In this document: piece after piece, positions 1-7,196 of the stretch
How the letters are laid out: the number at the start of each line of letters is the position of its first letter
How positions within the stretch are numbered: the stretch's first letter is position 1
DNA from: Tumebacillus avium
GTDB taxonomy: Bacteria > Bacillota > Bacilli > Tumebacillales > Tumebacillaceae
Direction of reading: 5' to 3'
Length of the DNA: 64,000 nucleotides
Assembly (NCBI RefSeq): GCF_002162355.1
Contig: NZ_CP021434.1
Span: 3,836,001-3,900,000, forward strand
Notes under the pieces: model-generated
Databases searched by the model: none
The model's input: only the letters and a program-made list of their open reading frames with translations
What the model was told of the DNA's origin: nothing
Program-made: the position numbers and the translations under genes

Positions 1-2283
1 AGTTCCGGAAGCCACGCTTACTTTCAGTGCCTGCCCGTAAGGCGAGCCTGCCGCAGCATCCTTAAGACCTGTCGCTTGCCCTTCGTTGCCGATCAGATGA
101 TCTGGAATCAGATCTCCGTCTGCATCTACTTCAAAGTTGCTGTTGGACATCCCGTTTCCAACGTTGATCGCTGAGATGAAATCATCGTCTCCATACTGAT
201 AGTACGTAGTTTTTCCTTCCGGCGTAACGGAAGCAGCCAGGTTCCGGGCGTTGTCATAGCGGTAGAGGATATCGCCGCCAACCGGGGCGGGTGCCGGTTG
301 GGTCACTTTGGTCAGGTTGCCGGAACCATCATAGAAGTAGGACCACCTTTTACCAGCAGGGTCGGTGGCGGTTGCCACTTTTCCGTTCCCGCCGTATGTC
401 AAGGTGATCGCGTGACCCGCTTTGTCTTTGAAGCTGGAAACCTTACCGTACGCATCCCGCAAAAAGGTGACAGTGTTGCCGGCAGCATCTCGAATTTCGG
501 TTAACCAGCCGCCTTTGCCAAACGTGTAGGTGGTTTTTTCCGGAGTTTTGATCAACAAATTTGAACCGGATCGTTCGAGCTTCCAATACAGGCCCTCCAA
601 AGGCTCATAACCGGTTTTCGACGCGTTTTGCTCAAAGAAATGAATTGAACCGTCAGCTTCCTTCAGCCTCACGGATCCATCAGTTAGCTCTTGAAGACGG
701 GCATCAAACGCCGAGCTCCACCCATATCCAAAGAAACCACTTTCAGTGGAACGACTGTTGTACGCCCGGCTCAATTCGACATCGGTACCAAGCCCTGGGT
801 AGGAGATGTCCATGAAGGACTGGTAAAGATTTAGGTTTGCCATGTTCACTGGCCCGTCAAATGTCCAGAAGGACTGTTCACCTAAAGGCTCGGGAACGTA
901 GTTGATCTCAAGGACAGGTCCATAATGCGGCCCGTTCTCTGGAGAGGAGGCAATTATTTCGCGCATCACGTGCGTCTCATTCTGATAGCGTAACTCTATT
1001 CCGTAGTTAGGTTGCTCGCCGGTGTACCAGTCTTTCACGATCTTCGTGATATCGAAGCTCCACCAGTCTCCCTCTGCAGCTTTTGCTGTATAGGAAGCTT
1101 TGTTTGTATCATCGACAAATCCTGCGGTGTTCGCCTGATTCCAAGTAACAGTGTCATGTGACCACGGCTTTTTGATTCGCCGAGCTTCCACGATCGGCGT
1201 CTGTGTTGTTTCCCAAATCTTAACGTTTTGAACCGCGAAATGTGCCTCGTGTACAACGGCACCGTTCGGCAGATCGGGCAGTTGAAATTGATAGAGCGAG
1301 CGGGCGACTCCATGGTTATCTCCGTTACCGATTAGTGTGTTGTACCAGTCGGTGAACTTGACACAATTCCCAGCGCTATTATAGCCGCAAGCGGAGTTCG
1401 GGCTGAAAGATTCGACAAATGTATCGTAGACTTTCGTGTTGAATTCAGCTCTGACCGTGGGATCGATCTGCACAGGGTAGGCGCGTTCCGGATCTTGCAG
1501 CCATGTTGCATCTGCAACTATGTCAACGTACACTTTTCCATTTTCATCCGATTTAAATTTATATTCGACCTGATGGGTCATGTTCTGGTTTGCATCGACC
1601 ATGAACGGTCTTTGCAAGGTCAAGAGCGGCGTGTTTTGTCCCTGTTTAAAAAAGGAAACGGAGCCGTCTTCATTGGTTTGGTAGGTTAGATTAGATGACT
1701 TCATTTCAAACGAATAGACGGACGGAGCAGATGCATCCTTAAGTATGATCGTCTCCTTCAGGCCGTAAGCTGTCACATCATAGGTCAAATCGACTAGCGG
1801 AACAATATTTTCATATTTGATCATGTTGCCGTTGATTATGCCTTCTGTGTCTCCAGCAAACAGCGGTCGGAAGGACAGGGCAGTCCCTTCAAAGTGAAAA
1901 TCGGTAAACCCAGAGTTTGCCGTTCGTTTCAGTTCAACGGCAAATCGATTTGCTTTGTTGCGGAAGTTTCCATTCGCTTTTTCTTGCAGATTTGAATCGA
2001 TTGGAAGCCAACTTCCAGTACTTTCGTTTTTATAGTGTATTGGTTGCCCGTATACTTTGACAGTCGTGCTGCCATTTGGGTTTAGAAACCGTTTGGAGTT
2101 GATTGTACGTTCTTCCTGGAGCTCGACAGGTTCGGTCGGAGCCGATGAAAAGGATTCATCTTTGCCAAGTGGACGATCTTCGGTCGCTTGAACGGACGAT
2201 GCGCTCCCGGGTACGGCACCGAGCAAGATCGCGAATGATAAAAGGATGCTCATGGCAGAGCGAAAACGTGATTTTCTTAACAC
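1..2283 (-). CDS. Secreted WapA/RHS-type YD-repeat protein, N-terminal part (runs off left edge)
   Basis: The minus-strand frame is open from a GTG at 2283 to the window edge (761 codons). The GTG follows a GAGAGGGG ribosome site by 7 nt. The ATG two bases upstream is followed at once by a stop, so GTG is the start. Domains in order: a signal peptide (basic MLRKSRFR, then hydrophobic ILLSFAILLGAV), a beta-rich segment of about 300 residues, a DNRLRE-like region (YNTLIGNGDNHGVARSLYQF; WSFDITKIVKDWY) as in cell-wall-associated WapA proteins, then the RHS entry region (MDISYPGLGTDVELSRAYNS, GFFGYGWSS) and first YD-type repeats (LTYGGNGKVATATD, DGSGNLTKVT, LYRYDNARNL). In this family the N-terminal part carries the protein to the cell surface and the repeats form a shell around a variable C-terminal toxin. 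That C-terminus and any immunity gene lie left of the window. Family assignment is firm; toxin activity is inference. Confidence 0.85.
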   Translation of the reverse strand, partial: MLRKSRFRSAMSILLSFAILLGAVPGSASSVQATEDRPLGKDESFSSAPTEPVELQEERTINSKRFLNPNGSTTVKVYGQPIHYKNESTGSWLPIDSNLQEKANGNFRNKANRFAVELKRTANSGFTDFHFEGTALSFRPLFAGDTEGIINGNMIKYENIVPLVDLTYDVTAYGLKETIILKDASAPSVYSFEMKSSNLTYQTNEDGSVSFFKQGQNTPLLTLQRPFMVDANQNMTHQVEYKFKSDENGKVYVDIVADATWLQDPERAYPVQIDPTVRAEFNTKVYDTFVESFSPNSACGYNSAGNCVKFTDWYNTLIGNGDNHGVARSLYQFQLPDLPNGAVVHEAHFAVQNVKIWETTQTPIVEARRIKKPWSHDTVTWNQANTAGFVDDTNKASYTAKAAEGDWWSFDITKIVKDWYTGEQPNYGIELRYQNETHVMREIIASSPENGPHYGPVLEINYVPEPLGEQSFWTFDGPVNMANLNLYQSFMDISYPGLGTDVELSRAYNSRSTESGFFGYGWSSAFDARLQELTDGSVRLKEADGSIHFFEQNASKTGYEPLEGLYWKLERSGSNLLIKTPEKTTYTFGKGGWLTEIRDAAGNTVTFLRDAYGKVSSFKDKAGHAITLTYGGNGKVATATDPAGKRWSYFYDGSGNLTKVTQPAPAPVGGDILYRYDNARNLAASVTPEGKTTYYQYGDDDFISAINVGNGMSNSNFEVDADGDLIPDHLIGNEGQATGLKDAAAGSPYGQALKVSVASGT

Positions 2284-2485
2284 ATATTTTCCCCTCTCAG
2301 ATGTTTAGTTCGATGATGTTAGGAGTTTGATTCCTCTAGGATATATGAGCAGATAGAGATTTATAAGATGTGGAGGTTTGGGAATGCAGGTTAGGATTGA
2401 GAGGGGAACCAGAGTTCCTGAACTGTTTGGTCAAAATTGAGGACTCGCATAATCGAAAGTATCAAAGTGATCATAACGGCAACCC

Positions 2486-2516
2486 CACGTAGATTCGAAT
2501 CTTGTCCTCTCCGCCA
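2486..2516 (+). other. tRNA-Ser-like 3' end (relic, possible attachment site)
   Basis: The stretch ends in a T-loop-like GATTCGAATC followed by CCTCTCCGCCA, which is the usual acceptor strand, discriminator and CCA of serine tRNAs with 5' GGAGAGG. A partial partner, GAGAGG, lies at 2399-2404, giving about 118 nt. That is too long for a tRNA, and the T stem is mostly wobble pairs. It therefore reads as a decayed tRNA or the 3' half left by an integrated element. No complete cloverleaf could be drawn. Confidence 0.3.
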
Positions 2517-2530
2517 AACGTTAAACAGCA

Positions 2531-2585
2531 AGGTTTCATGAGGGTTTTCCACTGATTGCGGAGAGACCGCATGGACTCTTTTTTG
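2531..2585 (+). terminator. Terminator-like hairpin with large symmetric internal loop (copy 1 of a repeated motif)
   Basis: TTCATG at 2535-2540 pairs with CATGGA at 2570-2575. Eight-base internal strands (AGGGTTTT and AGAGACCG) flank an inner CCAC/GCGG stem, and a run of six T follows at 2579-2584. Almost the same sequence and fold occurs at 16428-16480. It sits just after the tRNA-like relic and may be its terminator. Confidence 0.45.
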
Positions 2586-2602
2586 TTGGCGAGTTCGCAG
2601 CT

Positions 2603-2890
2603 TTGGTGTTGTTCCTGATTCCGCGGGAAGAACCGGCTGATTACGTGTACCGTGAATTTCCTCAAACGCAGGGCTGGGGCAATTTGAAAGTGGAGAATAC
2701 CACGGAAAGCGATAAAGTTGCTACCCTTGAAGTGACCTACGAGGCAGATAAGACCTTTCAAGCACATGAGAAGTGGTTTATCAAGGAAAGAACCAAGTTG
2801 CAGGACCTTCCGGGAGGGCAACTTGAAAAATGGCACGGTTATGTCTATTTAGCAAAAGATGGTCTGCTTTCTTGGGAAGCCGTTCAGTAA
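2603..2890 (+). CDS. Hypothetical protein, probably a 3' gene fragment
   Basis: The frame can start at TTG 2603 (95 codons) and stays open further upstream without a convincing start or ribosome site. The product begins with a hydrophobic stretch (FFVGEFAALVLFLIP when the upstream frame is included), then a soluble charged part ending KDGLLSWEAVQ. I do not recognise the family. The hydrophobic start suggests one membrane segment or a signal anchor with the domain outside. A strong terminator directly follows the stop, which supports a real gene end. The lack of a start and the overlap with the hairpin at 2531-2585 suggest a 5'-truncated relic. Confidence 0.35.
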   Translation: MVLFLIPREEPADYVYREFPQTQGWGNLKVENTTESDKVATLEVTYEADKTFQAHEKWFIKERTKLQDLPGGQLEKWHGYVYLAKDGLLSWEAVQ

Positions 2891-2898
2891 GAAAAAAA

Positions 2899-2926
2899 CT
2901 GGTGAGAGATTTCTCACCAGCTTTTT
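2899..2926 (+). terminator. Rho-independent terminator
   Basis: A 9-bp stem CTGGTGAGA/TCTCACCAG (2899-2907 and 2912-2920) is followed by CTTTTT. It lies 8 bases after the stop of the ORF at 2603-2890. Confidence 0.85.
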
Positions 2927-2983
2927 AATGCACACGCGGTTTCGATATGCATGTTTTGCTCTATCAAAATACTATGAGAAATT

Positions 2984-3013
2984 CCCGTCTACAATATGTA
3001 GATGGGCATTTTT
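2984..3013 (+). terminator. Rho-independent terminator
   Basis: CCCGTCTAC (2984-2992) pairs with GTAGATGGG (2998-3006) with one G-U pair and a 5-nt loop, followed by CATTTTTAAT. No intact gene precedes it apart from the terminated ORF at 2603-2890, so it probably belonged to a lost gene. Confidence 0.65.
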
Positions 3014-3111
3014 AATAAATAGGAATGTTAGATCGTCAGTAAGTAGTGGGCTAAGTAAAAGGATTCTTTTGTTTCGTTGCAACTTGCTAGTTCTCACCAA
3101 TGGTATAGGTG

Positions 3112-3314
3112 ATGCTGTGCTTTACCGACACCGGATGCGGCATCTTGGAATTGCGGATTCCCAAGTTTGGCGAACCGTTTTACACCACAAGGAAAAGGGC
3201 ACCGTCCTCGGGCTGATGGTGCTGCACGAAGGCATGATCGGTGTCACCAGCGTCGTCGACATGGGGACGGTGGTGGAGATATTGCTGCCGGCTGCCATGA
3301 CGGAGAGGGTATAG
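3112..3314 (+). pseudogene. Histidine kinase C-terminal ATPase fragment (frameshifted)
   Basis: From ATG 3112 one frame reads FTDTGCGILELRIPKFGEPFYTT. This is the N-G1-F region of a sensor histidine kinase catalytic domain (usual form DxGxGI..FEPFYTTK). The next frame continues with KEKGTVLGLMV (the G2 box, usually KEKGTGLGL) and ends VVDMGTVVEILLPAAM, matching the typical last strand GKGTTFTIxLP. A frameshift lies near 3180. The N-terminal sensor, the His-phosphorylation box and half of the ATPase domain are absent. The motif spacing resembles sporulation and nitrogen-type kinases (KinA/KinB/NtrB-like). No kinase can be made. Recognition of the family is confident; which kinase it was cannot be said. 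Confidence 0.75.
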
Positions 3315-4309
3315 GTGCAGAACACGTATTTTTTCACCGGTTTCCCAGGCTTTATCGACAGCCGACTAATCACGCGGCTGGTCAGACGGGACGAGTCTGC
3401 AAGCTTTGAGCTGCTGGTGCATCTCAGCCAGTTGGAAAAAGCACAAGCCGCCATGCGCGACCTCTGTGCGGCGGGAACGGGCACGCCGGAGCAGTTTGTG
3501 CTGATCGCACGAAGCGAACCTCGCGATCGAGGACGAGTATCTGGACGAGCGCAGGACATCGCCTACCGCGTCAACGTCATCGGCACGGAGCAGGTCGGGA
3601 AGTTTGTCAGACGCCTGCACAACTTTCAACGCCTGATCTACTTTTCCACCGCCTATGTGTCGGGCGACCGCACGGGAAAGATTTTGGAGACGGAGCTGGA
3701 GTTGGGGAAGGGATTTAAGAACCATTACGAGTCCACGAAGTATGAGGCGGAGCGGATCGTGCAGAAGTTGCGGGATGATCTCCCTGTGACGATCATCCGG
3801 CTGGGCATCGTGATGGGAGATTCGAAGACGGGTGAGACGGTGAAGTTTGACGGGTCGTATTTTGTCATGCGCTTTCTGGATGCGTTCTCCCAGTTCCCGC
3901 TGCCCTATGTCGGGGCATCGGAAGCTAGGATCAACCTCGTGCCGATCGACTATATCGAAGCGGCAACGGTGTAACTCGCTCATGCGGGAGCGGAGGCGAA
4001 CGGCGTGTTCCATCTGACCGATCCGTACCCGTACCGCGCACGTGAAGTGTACGAGCGCATCTGCCAGGAGCTGGTCGGGAAAAGCCGCTCTTTACACTCC
4101 CGGCGTCGAAGATCTCCTCGGCGCTGTCGATCGGGGCGTTTCGCCGGTTTGTGAAAGTGGAGAAGGAGACGATCGCGTACTTCTCCTGCCGGGCCGAGTA
4201 TGATTCGGCGGAAGCGCAGCGCGTGTTAGGGGCGGCTGGGATTCAGTGCCCGGATTTCCATTCGTATATTGAGAAGGCAGTGGATTATTACAAGGCGCCA
4301 CCGGAATGA
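3315..4309 (+). pseudogene. SDR-family thioester-reductase-like (NAD-binding_4) oxidoreductase, broken
   Basis: The first frame starts YFFTGFPGFIDSRLITRLV, a Rossmann TGxxGF nucleotide-binding start. It continues with DIAYRVNVIGTEQV, LIYFSTAYVSGDRTG and YESTKYEAERIV (the YxxxK catalytic pair), then VTIIRLGIVMGDSKTG. These are hallmarks of extended SDR proteins of the male-sterility/thioester-reductase type, which reduce or remodel acyl thioesters or sugars with NAD(P)H. Damage: part of the segment before DIAYRVN is lost and frameshifted (NLAIEDEYLDE is readable in another frame); a stop lies at 3972-3974; a frameshift near 4088 precedes the C-terminus, which resumes as KPLFTLPASKISSALSIGAF and ends at TGA 4307-4309. 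The full-length family member is about 350 residues, so this was a complete gene that decayed in place. Confidence 0.8.
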
Positions 4310-4341
4310 TCCGGAGATGATGATTTTGGTGAGGTAATTTA

Positions 4342-4389
4342 GAAGAGCAGTTTCTGACGCTTGGAGAACGGGTGAACTGCTCTTTTTTG
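4342..4389 (+). terminator. Rho-independent terminator
   Basis: AGAGCAGTT (4344-4352) pairs with AACTGCTCT (4375-4383) and is followed by TTTTT. It closes the SDR pseudogene. Confidence 0.75.
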
Positions 4390-4401
4390 AAGGAGCAGAA
4401 C

Positions 4402-4834
4402 ATGATCGCAAAGTGGCTGTGTAAGTTGGCAAAATCATCATTAAGCAGAATCGTCTGCTTGGGGTTTCAATATGGGAGCGGGCTGCTTCCGGTCAAAAAA
4501 GTGTTCGTGTCGCCGCGCGTGATCGGGTTTTATCATCCGAAACCTTCGTACTCTCGGCACATGCTGTTCGTTCCGAAACGGGCGGTGTCTACGCTTGAAG
4601 CATCGGACGTTGTTCCCGGCATTGTTGGAAGCAGCGCAGATGGCGGCGAAAGGGCAGGAAATTGAGAGCTATGTCTTTCCGCTAGAACGGCGGTCCGCGG
4701 CAAGAAGTGATGCAGGTGCATTTTCACCTCATTGCGGAGAGACCTTGACTGTACAGCCCAAGTGGCGTGGCGAGACCGTGTATGAAGACGAGCAGGTGAC
4801 TGTGTTTTGGCGCCCGAAGAGTTCTTATGAATGA
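4402..4834 (+). pseudogene. HIT-family (histidine triad) protein, frameshifted
   Basis: ATG 4402 has an AAGGAG site 6 nt upstream. The first frame reads MIAKWLCKLAKSSLSR, then LLPVKKVFVSPRVIGFYHPK and MLFVPKRAVSTLEAS, the N-terminal half of small HIT proteins (ending in the Pro-Lys-Arg strand). It shifts near 4600 to LFPALLEAAQMAAKGQE, and near 4695 to NGGPRQEVMQVHFHLIAER, where NGG..Q.V.H.H.HL is the nucleotide-binding histidine-triad signature. The remainder, ending PKSSYE at 4834, is readable only in the second frame. At least two frameshifts prevent a functional nucleotide hydrolase or transferase. The family call rests on the HFHL signature plus the upstream PKR strand. Confidence 0.6.
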
Positions 4835-5386
4835 ACAGTATGACGAGATACTGAGTAAGTACCATGTTGAGGATGACCAATTACCGTTCTGAATCATCGA
4901 CCAACCTGAGCGGTGAGTCATTTACTATACACGACCCGTTTTCAAAAATCGCGCTGCCCAACTTTGTACAATTCCCCAGTGGCTCATATAGCCCTCCAAG
5001 AAACTAATCCAACCAACGACAGCCATTAACTAGTAGAGCCACCTTCACGAGCCTTGGAGGGTGTGCTGAGGATCATCAACACTTGTATTGCTAGGGGGCA
5101 ATGGACACTAATAAGGTCAGATAGCTTGACATCATAGACCGAAAGAAACTGATGTTGCTACAGTCTTCTGCGGTTTCGAGGGTACTTTAACCGATGCTCC
5201 AATACCATGATAGTTACAAATAAAACCGATCTCCATACTCCAAGAAGATAGATCCACCAATCGTACCAGAGTTCACCACCTAGTAAAAAGTTTGCGTAAA
5301 GGTAAATATAAAATTAGTAAATATTAGCCACGGTGATTACAACTGAGTCTTCTCGTTCAATCGTGTTTTTGTTATAATTATCAGAA
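4835..5386. other. Intergenic stretch, no gene seen
   Basis: No frame holds a convincing coding region. A 9-bp inverted repeat, CCCTCCAAG (4992-5000) and CTTGGAGGG (5053-5061), spans a 52-nt gap. The last 40 bases carry the promoter of the regulator that follows. The remainder looks like degraded DNA. Confidence 0.5.
5350..5378 (+). promoter_or_regulatory. Candidate SigA promoter of the first HTH-TPR regulator
   Basis: A perfect -10 hexamer TATAAT lies at 5373-5378, 38 nt before the preferred start codon. The -35 region 17 bp upstream (TTCTCG, 5350-5355) is poor, so the promoter may need help from a regulator. Confidence 0.4.
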
Positions 5387-5416
5387 ATGGCGAAAAATCC
5401 GGGAGGTTCATATAAA

Positions 5417-6748
5417 ATGGTGATTGACGGTAAGGGGAATATTGGTGAAAAAATCAGAACATATAGAGAAGAAAGAGGATTAAGCCAAAAGGAGCTTGCT
5501 GAAAAGGCGGATGTGTCACCGTCAACGATAAGCAAGGTCGAAGGTGGAGTCTTTACTCCGTCGCCCGATAAACTTCAACGTGTCGCGGACGCGCTTGGTA
5601 TCCCGTTCCATGAACTGATTGATTTCTCCGCTGAGTTGGAGATCAGTACCCAAGTCATGATTGTGAAAATTTTCGTAGAACGGAAAGAGTACCACTATGC
5701 ATTGAAACACATTGCTGACCTAGAAAAGCGTGGTGATCTCCTTGAGCATCAAAAGCAAGATGTTATCTTGTTCAAGGCTGAATCATATATGAGGACGGGG
5801 CGTACCGAGGAAGCTATTACCCTGCTTTCTGAACTTCGTACAAGCCTAGAAAAATTCCAAGGAGACGAACATCTTATTGCAGATGTATTTAACCGTTTAG
5901 GTAATGCCTACTTTCTTGCCTCCAACATCACCCATGCACATGCACATTATGTTAGGGCGCATCAGTTGTCTTTAACTTTCGCTATCTTTGACGAACTGGC
6001 GGCGAAAATATCCTATAACCTCGGGATGATATGCAGTTGGCTGAAAAAGCCTTCGGAAGCAACAGAACATCTCGAAAATGCAGAACGATACTTCCGTGAC
6101 ATTTCCGACCACATCAAATTAGCCGACACCCTTTTTAGACAGGGACAATGTTATCGTGATCTAAACAAAATGGAACTAGCGGAGAGGTATTTGAACGAAT
6201 CTTTTGTCATATATAAATCGCATAACCACCTCGTACTGGCGCAACATGTTCGCTACAACCTCGCAAGCACGGTGACAGCCTTAAACGAATTTGACCTTGC
6301 GATCGAACAGCTTCTGGAGTGTATTGACAACTTCAAAGAGTTACAGAGTTGGAATATGGTTGTTTATACCTATGTGCGAATTGCGGAGATTCACTTAGAG
6401 AATGGTCGTTACAAAGAGGCTGAGAAGTTTCTAGTGGAAGCGCAACAAGTGTTACGTTCGGTTGAGCTTCCTGAGTATGACCATAATAACGTCTATGCCT
6501 TTTACTACAGAGTTTTGGCAAGGTCGTTATACACCATAGGCAAATATTCTGAAGCAATTGAAATGTCGTTTAATTCGTCGGAACTCTACGGTAAAATAGG
6601 GGTTAAGAGAGACGAAGCTGATTCTTTAGAGATTGCGGTGGACTCTTACTTAAAACTCGGTGATACAAATGAGGCGATCCAGCTTTCAAGACGTATCAGT
6701 GACCTGTTAAGGTACTCTCTCGACATATTCGCCAATCCGGAGGTGTAA
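5417..6748 (+). CDS. HTH-TPR transcriptional regulator (RRNPP-type peptide receptor)
   Basis: 443 residues. Residues 9-66 form a Cro/C1-type helix-turn-helix (IGEKIRTYREERGLSQKELA, SPSTISKVEGG). The rest is tetratricopeptide repeats up to the C-terminus (LGNAYFLASN, LGMICSWLKKPSEATEHL, GQCYRDLNKMELAERYL, AEIHLENGRYKEAEKFL). This architecture and length match the RRNPP family (PlcR, NprR, AimR, Rgg-like), cytoplasmic regulators whose TPR part binds a re-imported peptide. ATG 5417 has GGGAGG 10 nt upstream and is preferred over the in-frame ATG 5387, which has no ribosome site. The stop overlaps or abuts the small exported peptide gene that follows, which strongly suggests receptor and pro-peptide. 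DNA targets are unknown; the adjacent NRPS genes are an obvious but untested candidate. Confidence 0.8.
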   Translation: MVIDGKGNIGEKIRTYREERGLSQKELAEKADVSPSTISKVEGGVFTPSPDKLQRVADALGIPFHELIDFSAELEISTQVMIVKIFVERKEYHYALKHIADLEKRGDLLEHQKQDVILFKAESYMRTGRTEEAITLLSELRTSLEKFQGDEHLIADVFNRLGNAYFLASNITHAHAHYVRAHQLSLTFAIFDELAAKISYNLGMICSWLKKPSEATEHLENAERYFRDISDHIKLADTLFRQGQCYRDLNKMELAERYLNESFVIYKSHNHLVLAQHVRYNLASTVTALNEFDLAIEQLLECIDNFKELQSWNMVVYTYVRIAEIHLENGRYKEAEKFLVEAQQVLRSVELPEYDHNNVYAFYYRVLARSLYTIGKYSEAIEMSFNSSELYGKIGVKRDEADSLEIAVDSYLKLGDTNEAIQLSRRISDLLRYSLDIFANPEV

Positions 6749-6750
6749 TG

Positions 6751-6984
6751 ATGGAAAGACTCGTCAAGATCATGGTTTGCGCTGCTCTCGTTGGTTCTGT
6801 TTTTTGGACGGCAGCTCTGTCAAAACAGCATAACGCTGACTACACGGGGCCGGGTCCCATGAGTATCGGAATCTCTGTGGCTACCAACATGGGTCCCGAA
6901 CCGATGACAATTGGAGATGATCAACTAAAGGATGCTATCTTCGAGACTCCTAGGCAACATGGTATCGTCTCTTATACAGCATAG
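6751..6984 (+). CDS. Small exported pro-peptide, putative signalling peptide of the upstream receptor
   Basis: 77 residues from ATG 6751, which has GGAGG 7 nt upstream. ATG 6748 overlaps the regulator stop but sits only 4 nt from that site. A basic-hydrophobic N-terminus (MERLVKIMVCAALVGSVFWT, then AALS) is a signal peptide. The mature part holds two near-identical octapeptides, GPGPMSIG (residues 33-40) and GPEPMTIG (48-55), followed by an acidic tail. In RRNPP systems (Phr, PapR, NprX, AimP) a short exported precursor encoded right after its receptor is cut outside and re-imported by an oligopeptide permease. The duplicated motif is the best candidate for the mature signal; C-terminal fragments cannot be excluded. 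Function is inferred from position and features only. Confidence 0.7.
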   Translation: MERLVKIMVCAALVGSVFWTAALSKQHNADYTGPGPMSIGISVATNMGPEPMTIGDDQLKDAIFETPRQHGIVSYTA

Positions 6985-7003
6985 TGACAAGGAAAACTCT
7001 TAA

Positions 7004-7034
7004 AAAAACCCTAGCCAAGCTAGGGTTTTTCTTT
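7004..7034 (+). terminator. Rho-independent terminator
   Basis: AAACCCTAGC (7006-7015) and GCTAGGGTTT (7019-7028) form a perfect 10-bp stem with a 3-nt loop, followed by TTCTTT. It ends the regulator and pro-peptide operon. Confidence 0.9.
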
Positions 7035-7196
7035 GTGTAAACGTGATGAATGATCAAGTCTCGTTTGTCTTGCAATTCAATATTTATTACTGAGTGCAAA
7101 CCCCTTAACATAGCGTTATAAGCGGTTTCCTAGATTGACATAAAGAATATTGCAGAAGAAGAAAACCGTTTTACCAAGTAAAGGGGGTCACTCCAA

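Noticed and set aside
298..815. Plus-strand short ORFs across the left edge
   Set aside because: They lie antisense to a continuous RHS-type frame with signal peptide and YD repeats, and have no ribosome sites.
4723..4746. Third copy of the hairpin at 2531
   Set aside because: About 20 of 24 bases match one side only; no stem or T tail, and the stretch is explained by the HIT-family HFHLIAER coding signature.
7136..7141. TTGACA as a -35 box for the second HTH-TPR regulator
   Set aside because: No acceptable -10 hexamer at 16-18 bp; the base run downstream is GAAGAA.
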